From positions 27,021-91,020 of the forward strand of contig NZ_BMWE01000025.1 in the NCBI RefSeq assembly GCF_014651075.1: a stretch of DNA of 64,000 nucleotides, given 5' to 3'. Below are positions 26,121 through 34,247 of this stretch, piece after piece. Source of the stretch: Streptomyces djakartensis. GTDB lineage: Bacteria; Actinomycetota; Actinomycetes; Streptomycetales; Streptomycetaceae. The stretch's first letter is position 1; every line of letters starts with the position of its first letter. Under the pieces are notes generated by a model. That model worked only from the letters and a program-made list of their open reading frames with translations. It ran no database searches and was not told the DNA's origin. The position numbers and the translations under genes are program-made.

Positions 26121-26885
26121 CTACTCCTGGGGGCGCTTCAGCCGTGCCACGAACTTGTAGCGGTCCCCGCGGTACACCGAACGCACCCACTCCACAGGCC
26201 TGCCCTCGCGGTCCAGCGAGTGCCGGGAGAGCATCAGCATGGGCAGGCCGACGTCCGTGCCGAGCAGCCCGGCCTCGCGCGGGGTGGCCAGCGAGGTCTC
26301 GATGGTCTCCTCCGCCTCCGCGAGATGGATGTCGTAGACCTCGGCGAGCGCGGTGTAGAGGGACGTGTACTTCGCCAGGGACCGGCGCAGGGCCGGGAAG
26401 CGCTTCGCGCTCAGGTGGGTGGTCTCGATGGCCATCGGTTCGCCGTTGGCCATGCGCAGCCGCTCGATGCGCAGCACGCGCCCGCCGGGTGTGATGTCGA
26501 GCAGCCCGGCCAGACGGTCGTCGGCGGTGATGTAGCCGATGTCCAGCAGCTGCGAGGTGGGTTCGAGTCCCTGGGCGCGCATGTCCTCGGTGTAGGAGGT
26601 CAGTTGCAGCGCCTGCGAGACCTTCGGCTTGGCGACGAACGTGCCCTTGCCCTGGATGCGTTCCAGCCGGCCTTCGACGACGAGTTCCTGGAGCGCCTGG
26701 CGCACGGTGGTGCGCGAGGTGTCGAACTCCGTCGCCAGCGTGCGCTCGGGCGGGACCGGCGTGCCGGGTGCCTGGGTCTCGGTCATGTCGAGCAGGTGCT
26801 TCTTCAGGCGGTAGTACTTGGGCACGCGTGCGGTACGGACGGGCGTGCCGTTCTCGTTCCCCGCACTGCTGACGTCGGTGCTCAT
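26121..26885 (-). CDS. dasR: DasR, GntR/HutC-family regulator of aminosugar use and development
   Basis: This 254-residue protein has the same length as S. coelicolor DasR. The N-terminal winged helix-turn-helix (PPERTLATEFDTSRTTVRQALQELV) binds dre operators. The C-terminal UTRA domain (from about 100) senses phosphorylated aminosugars such as glucosamine-6-phosphate, which release it from DNA. ATG 26885 is preceded by GGAAGGCGGAG. It is divergent from dasABC, and a dre-like site lies at its own promoter. DasR is a pleiotropic repressor linking chitin and peptidoglycan-derived sugar to sporulation and antibiotic production. Confidence 0.96.
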   Translation of the reverse strand: MSTDVSSAGNENGTPVRTARVPKYYRLKKHLLDMTETQAPGTPVPPERTLATEFDTSRTTVRQALQELVVEGRLERIQGKGTFVAKPKVSQALQLTSYTEDMRAQGLEPTSQLLDIGYITADDRLAGLLDITPGGRVLRIERLRMANGEPMAIETTHLSAKRFPALRRSLAKYTSLYTALAEVYDIHLAEAEETIETSLATPREAGLLGTDVGLPMLMLSRHSLDREGRPVEWVRSVYRGDRYKFVARLKRPQE

Positions 26886-26946
26886 GCTCCGCCTTCCCGG
26901 CTGCTCTGCCGACACGATCCCACTTGTATACCGTCGGCGTCTTGTT

Positions 26947-26958
26947 TGGTCTAGTCCA
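26947..26958. promoter_or_regulatory. dre site at dasR promoter
   Basis: TGGTCTAGTCCA is one mismatch from the palindromic DasR core TGGTCTAGACCA. It lies 62 bp upstream of the dasR start, suggesting autoregulation. Confidence 0.8.
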
Positions 26959-27090
26959 GCGATCTCTGTGGTCTACCCGCAGTATGCCGTGCCGACCCGG
27001 GATTTCGCTGGCTTCTTACTTAAAGATCCCTGCATATGTAGGTCGCATAACGGCTGGTCAGCGCCGTATCACGACCCTTGACAGGCCTGC

Positions 27091-27128
27091 TGGTCTGGTC
27101 CAAGCTCCCGGTACTGGTCTAAACCATT
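27091..27128. promoter_or_regulatory. Two dre sites at dasA promoter
   Basis: TGGTCTGGTCCA (27091-27102) and ACTGGTCTAAACCATT (27113-27128) match the dre palindrome. They are separated by about two helical turns centre to centre and sit 68 bp and more before dasA. They make dasABC a direct DasR target. A further half-site, TTGGTCCAGG, follows at about 27127. Confidence 0.85.
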
Positions 27129-27195
27129 GGTCCAGGTCCTGGCCCCACGTTCACCGCGGGGAGCAGGGGGGTCCGGCATCCCTGAGGAGGGTGGC

Positions 27196-28479
27196 GTGAA
27201 GCGCAAGCTGATATCCGCGATCGGTATCGCGGGCATGGTGGTCTCCATCGCGGCGTGTGGGGGCGAAGGCGGCGGCGGGGGCTCGGACAAGGGCGCGGAC
27301 GCCAAGGAGCTGACCGTCTGGCTCACCGTCGACGCCCAGAACAACTGGCCCGAGCTGGTGAAGGCCGCCGACGCCGCGCTGCGGAAGAAGCACCCCGGCG
27401 TCAGGATCAACCACGAGTACTACGGCTGGCCCGACAAGAACGCCAAGCTCGACGCCGTCCTCGCCACCGACAAGGCCCCCGACGTGGTCGAGATGGGCAA
27501 CACCGAGATGCTCGGCTACATGGTCAAGGGCGCCTTCGCCCCCCTCGACGCGTCGGAGTTCGACAACTCGGACGCCTGGCTGGACGGGCTCAAGGCCTCG
27601 GTGACCTACGAGGACAAGACCTACGGCGTCCCGTACTACGCGGGAGGCCGGGTCGCCAACTGGCGGGGGGACGTGGCGGCCTCGGTCGGGGTGAAGACGC
27701 CCCCGAAGACGTACCGGGAACTGACGGCCGCGCTGGACAAGATCCAGAAGAAGCGGGGCGGCAAGTTCAGCGCCTGGTACCAGCCGACCCGCGACTGGTA
27801 CGCGGCGATGTCCTTCGTCTACGACGCCGGCGGCGCCATCGCCACCGAGTCCGGCGGCCAGTGGAAGGCGTCGCTCTCCTCGCCCGAGTCCCTCAAGGGC
27901 CTGAAGGAGTTCAAGAACGTCGTCGACAGGTACATGCACGGCGACAAGACCAAGGACGAGTCCGACCGCTACATCGTCTACGGCCAGGGCAAGTCCGCCA
28001 TGATCTTCGCGGCGGCGTGGGAGGGCGCGACCGCCGAGGACCCGAAGAACGACAAGACCGGCAAGCTCAAGGGCAACCTCGAGAACTTCGTGATGCCCGG
28101 CCCCTCCGGCAGGAACATGCCCGTCTTCCTGGGCGGTTCCGACCTCGCCGTGCCGGTGAAGTCGGACGCGCGGGCGCTGGCCGCCGAGTGGATCGACGCG
28201 TTCACCGGATCCTCCGGCCAGAAGGGTCTGATGGCCAAGGGCAACCTGCCCAACAACAAGACCGACCTCGCGACCCTCAAGAACGACCCCAAGACGGCGG
28301 TCCCGGCCATCGCGGCCGAGTCCAACTGGTTCGTCCCGATGGCGCCGGGCTGGGGCCAGGTCGAGAAGGCGCAGATCCTGCAGACCATGCTGCAGAGCAT
28401 CGGCACCGGCAAGAAGTCGGTCGAGGCCGCCGCCAAGGAGGCGGACACCGCGATCGACAAGGTCATCAACACCAAGTGA
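27196..28479 (+). CDS. dasA: DasA, chitobiose-binding lipoprotein of ABC importer
   Basis: This 427-residue extracellular solute-binding protein (family 1) is for N,N'-diacetylchitobiose uptake. A lipoprotein signal ends at Cys21 (MVVSIAACGG), followed by a Gly-rich linker. The binding fold has a typical ELTVWLTVDAQNNWPELVKA start. GTG 27196 is chosen because GAGGAGGG is six bases upstream. A hairpin separates dasA from dasBC and could give dasA excess expression. No ATPase is encoded here; in Streptomyces the shared MsiK energises this system. Confidence 0.95.
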   Translation: MKRKLISAIGIAGMVVSIAACGGEGGGGGSDKGADAKELTVWLTVDAQNNWPELVKAADAALRKKHPGVRINHEYYGWPDKNAKLDAVLATDKAPDVVEMGNTEMLGYMVKGAFAPLDASEFDNSDAWLDGLKASVTYEDKTYGVPYYAGGRVANWRGDVAASVGVKTPPKTYRELTAALDKIQKKRGGKFSAWYQPTRDWYAAMSFVYDAGGAIATESGGQWKASLSSPESLKGLKEFKNVVDRYMHGDKTKDESDRYIVYGQGKSAMIFAAAWEGATAEDPKNDKTGKLKGNLENFVMPGPSGRNMPVFLGGSDLAVPVKSDARALAAEWIDAFTGSSGQKGLMAKGNLPNNKTDLATLKNDPKTAVPAIAAESNWFVPMAPGWGQVEKAQILQTMLQSIGTGKKSVEAAAKEADTAIDKVINTK

Positions 28480-28484
28480 CCTCC

Positions 28485-28514
28485 GGCGGGGCTCCTCATC
28501 GGTGGGGCCCCGCC
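28485..28514 (+). terminator. Attenuating stem-loop between dasA and dasB
   Basis: GGCGGGGC (28485-28492) pairs with GCCCCGCC (28507-28514), just after the dasA stop. It probably lowers readthrough into dasBC or stabilises the dasA message. Confidence 0.65.
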
Positions 28515-28550
28515 GCCTTTCAGACCTGAGGGACCGCCAAGGAGCACGCG

Positions 28551-29540
28551 ATGAGTGCCGCAGACACCACCACCCCCGCCAAGGTGCCGCCACCGCGGCA
28601 GGCACCGCCGCCACCTCCCGCGGACCGGCGGCCACGCGAGCGGCGCACGCCGGGCGGGGCCGCGGTCCCCTGGCTGCTGCTGGCGCCCTGCCTGCTGGTC
28701 CTCGCGGCGGTCATGGGCTATCCGCTGGCCCGCCTGGTCACCCTGTCCTTCCAGAGGTTCGGGCAGTCCCAGCTCTGGGGCTTCCAGCCCGCCGAGACCG
28801 TCGGATTCGACAACTTCGCCAAGGTGCTGGGCGACGGCGTGTTCTGGGCCGTCGTCCTGCGCACCCTCGTCTTCGCGGCCGGAGCCGTCGTCCTCACCAT
28901 GGTCATCGGCATGGCGCTCGCCCTGCTGCTCCAGCGGGTCTCCGGCTGGCTGAAGGTGCTCATCAACATCGTGCTGGTGGCGAGCTGGGGCATGCCCGTG
29001 ATCGTGGCGACCACGGTCTTCAAGTGGCTCTTCGACTCGGACTACGGCGTCTTCAACGCCCTGCTCAGCAAGCTGCCCGGCGTCGAGATGACCGGCCACA
29101 ACTGGTTCGCGAGCGGGCCCGAGGGGCTTGCTGTGATCATGCTGCTGGTGGTGTGGGGCGCCGTGCCCTTCGTGGTCATCACCCTCAGCGCGGGCCTCAC
29201 CCAGGTCCCGAGGGAACTGGAGGAGGCGGCCCGCCTGGACGGTGCCGGTTCCTGGGGCGTCTTCCGCTACGTCACCCTGCCCGTCCTCAAACCGGTCATC
29301 GTGATGCTCACGACCCTGTCGGTCATCTGGGACATGGGCGTCTTCCCCCAGGTGTTCGTCATGCGGGGCGGCCACCCCGAGCCCGAGTTCCAGGTCCTCA
29401 ACACCTACTCCTACGACCGGGCCTTCGTGGTCAACGACTACGCCCAGGGCTCGGCCATCGCGCTGATCACCGTCTTGCTGCTGCTCGGCGTGGTCGCCGT
29501 CTACATGCGGCAGATGCTGAAGATCGGAGAGGTCGAATGA
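28551..29540 (+). CDS. dasB: DasB, ABC sugar permease
   Basis: This 329-residue inner-membrane subunit of the chitobiose importer has a proline-rich cytoplasmic N-terminus (about 45 residues) and six predicted helices. The EAA loop EEAARLDGAGSWGVFRYVTLP contacts the ATPase. ATG 28551 follows AAGGAG. The stop overlaps dasC (ATGA). Confidence 0.93.
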   Translation: MSAADTTTPAKVPPPRQAPPPPPADRRPRERRTPGGAAVPWLLLAPCLLVLAAVMGYPLARLVTLSFQRFGQSQLWGFQPAETVGFDNFAKVLGDGVFWAVVLRTLVFAAGAVVLTMVIGMALALLLQRVSGWLKVLINIVLVASWGMPVIVATTVFKWLFDSDYGVFNALLSKLPGVEMTGHNWFASGPEGLAVIMLLVVWGAVPFVVITLSAGLTQVPRELEEAARLDGAGSWGVFRYVTLPVLKPVIVMLTTLSVIWDMGVFPQVFVMRGGHPEPEFQVLNTYSYDRAFVVNDYAQGSAIALITVLLLLGVVAVYMRQMLKIGEVE

Positions 29541-30376
29541 GCAGCACCCTGACGGGCCGCCGGGCCCCGAAGCTCTGGTGGAACCTCCTCGGCCTCCTGG
29601 TCTTCGCCACCGCCGGCTTCCCGCTCTACTGGATGCTCGACACGGCGTTCAAGCCCGCCGAGGACGCCATCGACCCCGACCCGAGCCTGCTGCCGACCGG
29701 CATCACCTTCGCCAACTTCGGCCGGGCGCTCGACATCGCCGACTTCTGGGGCCCGGTGGGCCGCAGCCTGGTGGTGTCGCTGGCGGTGGTCGTCATCGGC
29801 ATGGCCGTCGGGCTGCTGGCCGCGCTCGCCATCTCCCGGTACGCCTTCCGCGGCCGCAAGATCGTGATCGTCGGGATCCTGGCGGTTCAGATGGTCCCCT
29901 TGGTCGCGATGATCATTCCGGTGTTCCTGCTGCTCAACGACCTGGGCCAGTACGACCGGCTGACCGGCCTCATCATCACGTACCTGACCTTCGTCCTCCC
30001 GTTCACGGTGTGGACGCTGCGCGGCTTCATCGTCAACATCCCGAAGGAACTGGAGGAGGCCGCCATGGTCGACGGCTGTTCCCGCACGGGCGCCTTCCTC
30101 CGGGTCGTCTTCCCGCTCCTGGCGCCCGGCATGGTCGCCACCTCGGTCTACGGCTTCATCCAGGCCTGGAACGAGTACCTGTACGCCCTGATGCTGCTCA
30201 GCCAGAGGAACCAGACCGCGACCGTCTGGCTCGGCAACTTCACCACCAAGCACGGCACCGAATACGCCCCGATGATGGCCGGGGCCACGATGATGGCCGT
30301 GCCGATCGTCGCCCTGTTCCTCCTCGTCCAGCGCAAGATGGCCGCGGGTCTGACCGCGGGCGCCGTGAAGGGATGA
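29537..30376 (+). CDS. dasC: DasC, ABC sugar permease
   Basis: This 279-residue second permease of the chitobiose importer is of the MalG type. It has six membrane helices and the EAA motif EEAAMVDGCSRTGAFLRVVFPLL. It overlaps dasB by four bases and precedes the hexosaminidase gene by nine bases, so import and hydrolysis of the disaccharide are one transcription unit. Confidence 0.93.
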   Translation: MSSTLTGRRAPKLWWNLLGLLVFATAGFPLYWMLDTAFKPAEDAIDPDPSLLPTGITFANFGRALDIADFWGPVGRSLVVSLAVVVIGMAVGLLAALAISRYAFRGRKIVIVGILAVQMVPLVAMIIPVFLLLNDLGQYDRLTGLIITYLTFVLPFTVWTLRGFIVNIPKELEEAAMVDGCSRTGAFLRVVFPLLAPGMVATSVYGFIQAWNEYLYALMLLSQRNQTATVWLGNFTTKHGTEYAPMMAGATMMAVPIVALFLLVQRKMAAGLTAGAVKG

Positions 30377-30385
30377 CCCCGCCCC

Positions 30386-31921
30386 ATGTCGACACTCGCC
30401 AGCGCTGCCGACACGCTCACGCGTGACGCCCTGACGGTCCTCCAGCCCGGCTTCACCGGCACCACCGCCCCCGACTGGCTGCTGCGCCGGCTGGGCGAGG
30501 GCCTCGCCTCCGTCGGCCTGTTCGGCCGCAACATCGCCTCGCCCGGCCAGCTGACCGCGCTGACCTCCCAGTTGCGGGCGGAGCGCGACGACGTCCTGGT
30601 CGCGATCGACGAGGAGGGCGGCGACGTGACCCGCCTGGAGGTGCGGACCGGCTCCTCCTTCCCGGGCAACCACGCGCTCGGCGCGGTCGACGACGTGGAG
30701 CTGACCCACCAGGTCGCCCGCGAACTGGGCCGCCGGCTGGCGGACTGCGGCGTGAACCTCAACTGGGCCCCCTCCGCCGACGTGAACTCCGACCCGCGCA
30801 ACCCGGTGATCGGTGTTCGCTCCTTCGGCGCCGACACCGAACTGGCCGCCCGTCACACCGCGGCCTATGTGACGGGCCTGCAGTCCGCCGGGGTCGCCGC
30901 CTGCACCAAGCACTTCCCGGGCCACGGCGACACGGCCGTCGACTCCCACCATGACCTGCCGCGTATCGACGTCTCCGCCGCCGGGCTGACCGAGCGCGAA
31001 CTGGCCCCGTTCCGCGCGGCCATCGCCGCCGGCACCCGGGCCGTGATGAGCGCCCACATCCTGGTCCCGGCCCTGGACCCCGACCGACCCGCCACGCTCT
31101 CCCGCCGCGTCCTGACCGGCCTGCTGCGCGGAGAACTCGGCTACGAGGGTCTCGTGGTCACCGACGGCATGGAGATGCGGGCCGTCGCCGGGACGTACGG
31201 CATCGAACGCGGCAGCGTCCTCGCCATCGCCGCCGGCGCCGACGCGATCTGCGTGGGCGGTGGCCTGGCCGACGACGCGACCGTCCTCCGGCTGCGGGAC
31301 GCCTTGGTCGCGGCGGTGCGCGCGGGTGACCTGCCGGAGGAACGCCTGGCCGACGCCGCGGAGCGGGTCCGCGCACTGGCCCGCTGGGCGAGCACGGCGG
31401 CCCGCGTGCCCGAGGACGCCCGGGACAGTGAGATCGGCATGCACGCCGCTCGCCGCGCCCTCACGGTGACCGTCGCACCGGGCATGGGAGGCCCGGAGAG
31501 TTTCACACCCCTCACCGAACCGCCCTACGTCGCCGCCCTCACCCCCGTCGCCAACATCGCGGTCGGTGACGAGACCCCCTGGGGCGTCGCAGCGGAACTC
31601 GTGCACCTCCTGCCCGGCACGGTGACGGGCAGCTTCACCGAGGACGGCACGCAGGGGGAGAGCGCCGGACGAGCTGCCCTCGAGGCGGCCGGCCCCCGCC
31701 GCATCGTCGCCGTCGTCCGCGACGAACACCGCCACCCCTGGATGGCCTCCGCCCTCGACGTCCTGCTGGCCACCCGCCCCGACACGATCGTCGTCGAGAT
31801 GGGCGTCCCCCAGGCCGCCCCGCGCGGCGCCCTTCACATCGCCACCCACGGCGCGGCCCGCGTCTGCGGCCGGGCGGCGGCCGAGGTGATCGCCGGAGTC
31901 ACCGGGCCGGCCGGGGCGTAA
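30386..31921 (+). CDS. dasD: GH3 beta-N-acetylglucosaminidase (DasD-like)
   Basis: This 511-residue glycoside hydrolase family 3 enzyme has no signal peptide, so it acts in the cytoplasm on imported chitobiose. The NagZ-type motif KHFPGHGDTAVDSHHDLP holds the catalytic Asp/His dyad. VVTDGMEMRAV carries the nucleophile aspartate. A C-terminal domain of about 170 residues follows. It lies directly behind dasC. In S. coelicolor the equivalent gene was shown to encode N-acetyl-beta-D-glucosaminidase activity. Confidence 0.9.
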   Translation: MSTLASAADTLTRDALTVLQPGFTGTTAPDWLLRRLGEGLASVGLFGRNIASPGQLTALTSQLRAERDDVLVAIDEEGGDVTRLEVRTGSSFPGNHALGAVDDVELTHQVARELGRRLADCGVNLNWAPSADVNSDPRNPVIGVRSFGADTELAARHTAAYVTGLQSAGVAACTKHFPGHGDTAVDSHHDLPRIDVSAAGLTERELAPFRAAIAAGTRAVMSAHILVPALDPDRPATLSRRVLTGLLRGELGYEGLVVTDGMEMRAVAGTYGIERGSVLAIAAGADAICVGGGLADDATVLRLRDALVAAVRAGDLPEERLADAAERVRALARWASTAARVPEDARDSEIGMHAARRALTVTVAPGMGGPESFTPLTEPPYVAALTPVANIAVGDETPWGVAAELVHLLPGTVTGSFTEDGTQGESAGRAALEAAGPRRIVAVVRDEHRHPWMASALDVLLATRPDTIVVEMGVPQAAPRGALHIATHGAARVCGRAAAEVIAGVTGPAGA

Positions 31922-31976
31922 GGCAGCGCCCCGGCGCGCCGGGCCCCGGACTCGCGCTGAGGACTCGACGTTCGCG

Positions 31977-32012
31977 GAGCAGCCCGGCCAACGGCGCCGG
32001 CCGGGCCTGCTG
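31977..32012. terminator. Bidirectional terminator between dasD and nagB
   Basis: GCCCGGCC (31982-31989) pairs with GGCCGGGC (31999-32006), with a further AGCA/TGCT extension, between convergent genes. Confidence 0.7.
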
Positions 32013-32059
32013 GAACCGCGCGAACAGGTAAGGGGGACACAGACCCCGGGGGGCGGGCG

Positions 32060-32845
32060 CTAGATCCCCTGCCACTCCGGCTTGCTCGCGTAGGTGTGGC
32101 GGAAGTAGTCCGCCAGCTTCAGCTTCGACGCGGCGGCCTCGTCGACGACGATGGTCGCGTGCGGGTGAAGCTGGAGCGCGGACGCCGGGCAGACCGCCGC
32201 GATCGGTCCTTCCACCGTCGCCGCGACCGCATCCGCCTTGCCCTCGCCGGTGGCCATCAGCACCAGATGCCGGGCCTCCAGAATGGTGCCTATACCCTGC
32301 GTGATCACGTGGTGAGGCACCTGGTCGATGTCGCCGCCGAAGAAACGCGCGTTGTCGATCCGGGTCTGCTGGGTCAGCGTCTTGATCCGGGTCCGCGACG
32401 CCAGCGACGAGCACGGCTCGTTGAACCCTATGTGCCCGTCGGTCCCGATCCCGAGCAGCTGAAGGTCCACACCTCCGGCGTCCGCGAGAGCCTTGTCGTA
32501 GGCCGCGCACGCTCCCTGCACGTCCTCGGCCGTGCCGTCCGGTCCCGTGAACCGGGCCATCCCGATCCCGAGCGGCTCAAGTACCTCGCGCCGCAGCACG
32601 GAGCGGTAGGACTCCGGATGGTCGGCGGGCAACCCCACGTACTCGTCGAGCTGGGCGACCCGCGCCCGCGTCATGTCCACGGCGCCTGAGCGCACCCTGG
32701 CCGCCAGCGCCTCGTACACGGGCAGCGGCGTCGAGCCGGTGGCCACGCCGAGCAGAGCGTCGGGCTTGCGCCGGATCAGCTGAGCCATGGCCTCGGCGAT
32801 GAGCTCGCCGCCCGCCTTGGCGTCCGGGACGATGACAACTTCCAC
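32060..32845 (-). CDS. nagB: Glucosamine-6-phosphate deaminase
   Basis: This 261-residue enzyme converts glucosamine-6-phosphate to fructose-6-phosphate and ammonia, the last step of aminosugar catabolism. AQLDEYVGLP carries the catalytic aspartate region, and GIGTDGHIGFNEP the family signature. The start is GTG 32845. Because glucosamine-6-phosphate is the inducer that inactivates DasR, NagB also sets the regulatory signal. A dre site lies 54 bp upstream. Confidence 0.95.
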   Translation of the reverse strand: MEVVIVPDAKAGGELIAEAMAQLIRRKPDALLGVATGSTPLPVYEALAARVRSGAVDMTRARVAQLDEYVGLPADHPESYRSVLRREVLEPLGIGMARFTGPDGTAEDVQGACAAYDKALADAGGVDLQLLGIGTDGHIGFNEPCSSLASRTRIKTLTQQTRIDNARFFGGDIDQVPHHVITQGIGTILEARHLVLMATGEGKADAVAATVEGPIAAVCPASALQLHPHATIVVDEAAASKLKLADYFRHTYASKPEWQGI

Positions 32846-32898
32846 GCTGGCCTGCCGATCTGAGAATGCTCACCTTGGACGGAACAGGTAGGGTCGTA

Positions 32899-32910
32899 TG
32901 GTTTAGACCA
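32899..32910. promoter_or_regulatory. dre site at nagB promoter
   Basis: TGGTTTAGACCA matches the DasR operator core with one change and is embedded in ATGGTTTAGACCAATC. It places nagB under DasR. The rest of 32846-33091 shows no further gene. Confidence 0.85.
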
Positions 32911-33091
32911 ATCTAACAGAGCGGGACCGCCATTCCCAGGGTGGGAACCGGCGCTCCCGGGCAGGCGGCCGCGCCGCGCCCACCGGGTATCCAGCGGGTG
33001 AACGGCTCATATCCCGGACGGATGCCGTCCCCGCGACGGGTGTCGTCCTGCTCGCACGTACGCCCACGGCGGCGCCCCCTTCTTATTTTTC

Positions 33092-33151
33092 TAGCGGTCG
33101 CTACAGAAATGACCGTACCGCAGCCCGCGGATATTTCTCTAGTGCTCGCTA
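33092..33151. promoter_or_regulatory. Twin operators and -10 element of the TetR gene
   Basis: TAGCGGTCGCTA (33092-33103) and TAGTGCTCGCTA (33140-33151) share the palindrome TAGYG-N2-CGCTA, and each is embedded in an AT-rich TTTCT/AGAAA context. The second overlaps TATAAA (33150-33155), a good -10 hexamer, so binding would block transcription. Autorepression by the adjacent TetR protein is the likely role. Confidence 0.7.
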
Positions 33152-33164
33152 TAAAATGCACCCC

Positions 33165-33863
33165 ATGGTGAACGACGGAGCCGCCGAGGGGCAGGGGGCC
33201 GGGGCCGCAGGCCCCCGCGCGGCGGGGAACGAAGGCGGCGGCACGGTCGGCGGCAGGGGCAGGCCCCGCGGCCGCCCCCGCTCCTTCGATCGCGAAACCG
33301 CCCTGGAGAAGGCGCTCCTGGCCTTCTGGGAGCACGGCTACGAGGCCACCTCCGTCTCGGACCTCACCCGTGCCATGGACATCGGTGCCCCCAGCCTCTA
33401 CGCGGCCTTCGGTGACAAGCGCTCCCTCTTCGAGGAGGTCGTGAGCGTCTACGGCGCGCGATACGGCTCCTTCGCCGACCGGGCCCTCGCCGAGGAGCCC
33501 ACCGCACGCGGCGCCGTCGAGCGCACCCTGCGCGAGGCGGCCACCGCGTACACGGAACCCGGGCACCCGCGCGGCTGCCTGGTCGTCCACGCCGCCGCGA
33601 ACTGCTCGACGCCCGAGGTCGAACAGTCGCTGCGGGACCGCCGCAACGCCGACATCGCCGCGTTCGAGAGCCGTATCAGAGCCGATGTCGCCGCCGGCGT
33701 GCTGCCTCCGGGGATCGACGCCGCGGCCTTGGCCCGCCACACCGGAGCGATGATCCAGGGCATGTCACAACAGGCACGTGACGGGGCGAGCCGGGAGGAA
33801 CTGGAGGCGGTCGCGGAAATTGCCATGTCCATCTGGCCCCGCACAGGAACCCACACGGGTTAG
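33165..33863 (+). CDS. TetR/AcrR-family transcriptional regulator
   Basis: This 232-residue regulator has a low-complexity Gly/Ala-rich N-terminus (about 30 residues), then RGRPRSFDRETALEKALLAFWEHGYEATSVSDLTRAMDIGAPSLYAAFGDKRSLF, a full TetR helix-turn-helix. The C-terminal TetR_C-like domain contains PRGCLVVHAAANC. ATG 33165 is preferred over ATG 33156, which lies on top of the -10 element. With a -10 so close, the message may be leaderless. The ligand is unknown. Confidence 0.85.
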   Translation: MVNDGAAEGQGAGAAGPRAAGNEGGGTVGGRGRPRGRPRSFDRETALEKALLAFWEHGYEATSVSDLTRAMDIGAPSLYAAFGDKRSLFEEVVSVYGARYGSFADRALAEEPTARGAVERTLREAATAYTEPGHPRGCLVVHAAANCSTPEVEQSLRDRRNADIAAFESRIRADVAAGVLPPGIDAAALARHTGAMIQGMSQQARDGASREELEAVAEIAMSIWPRTGTHTG

Positions 33864-34247
33864 TCTGCCTGGTGGACGTCGATGCGTCCGACGAGCCGCG
33901 AAAATAACAACAACGAACAGCCTCCCACGCATGGACACCCCCGAGTGGTCTAGTCCACAATGCGTGACGAGAGCGCGCGTGAAGCGCGCACCAGCCTCCG
34001 CCTTCCCCGCACAGGAAGGCGGACAGAGGAACCGAGGCTCTCTGCCCTGACTGCCCCGGATCCTCGTCCTTCGGCCGACCGGGACCGCACACCCCACGGC
34101 CGTTGCTGCTCCGGGCTGCGGTGCCGGGAGGGTTGAGGGTCCCTCTCAGGCGCCGCGGCCCGCGGGTGTTCCGCGGCCCCCATCGGTCCGGGCCCGTACA
34201 TTTCAGAGCCGTACAAACCCCCGGGTACGCTCGCACTCGTGCCCTCC
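33864..34247. other. Intergenic region before histidine kinase gene, with a dre-like site
   Basis: This 384 bp contains no convincing gene. The first 60 bases are AT-rich (AAAATAACAACAACGAAC). TGGTCTAGTCCA at 33946-33957 is identical to the dre core at the dasR promoter. A TACGCT element at 34226-34231 could serve as the kinase gene's -10. Confidence 0.6.

Noticed and set aside
28502..30376. Long plus-strand frame joining dasB and dasC into one protein of 624 residues
   Set aside because: The frame is out of phase with dasB and merges with dasC only after its real start; dasB and dasC have separate permease folds and an ATGA junction.
29501..31849. Minus-strand open frame of 782 codons across dasC and the hexosaminidase gene
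   Set aside because: Composition is low-complexity Gly/Arg/Asp-rich with no domain, an antisense artefact of GC3 bias.
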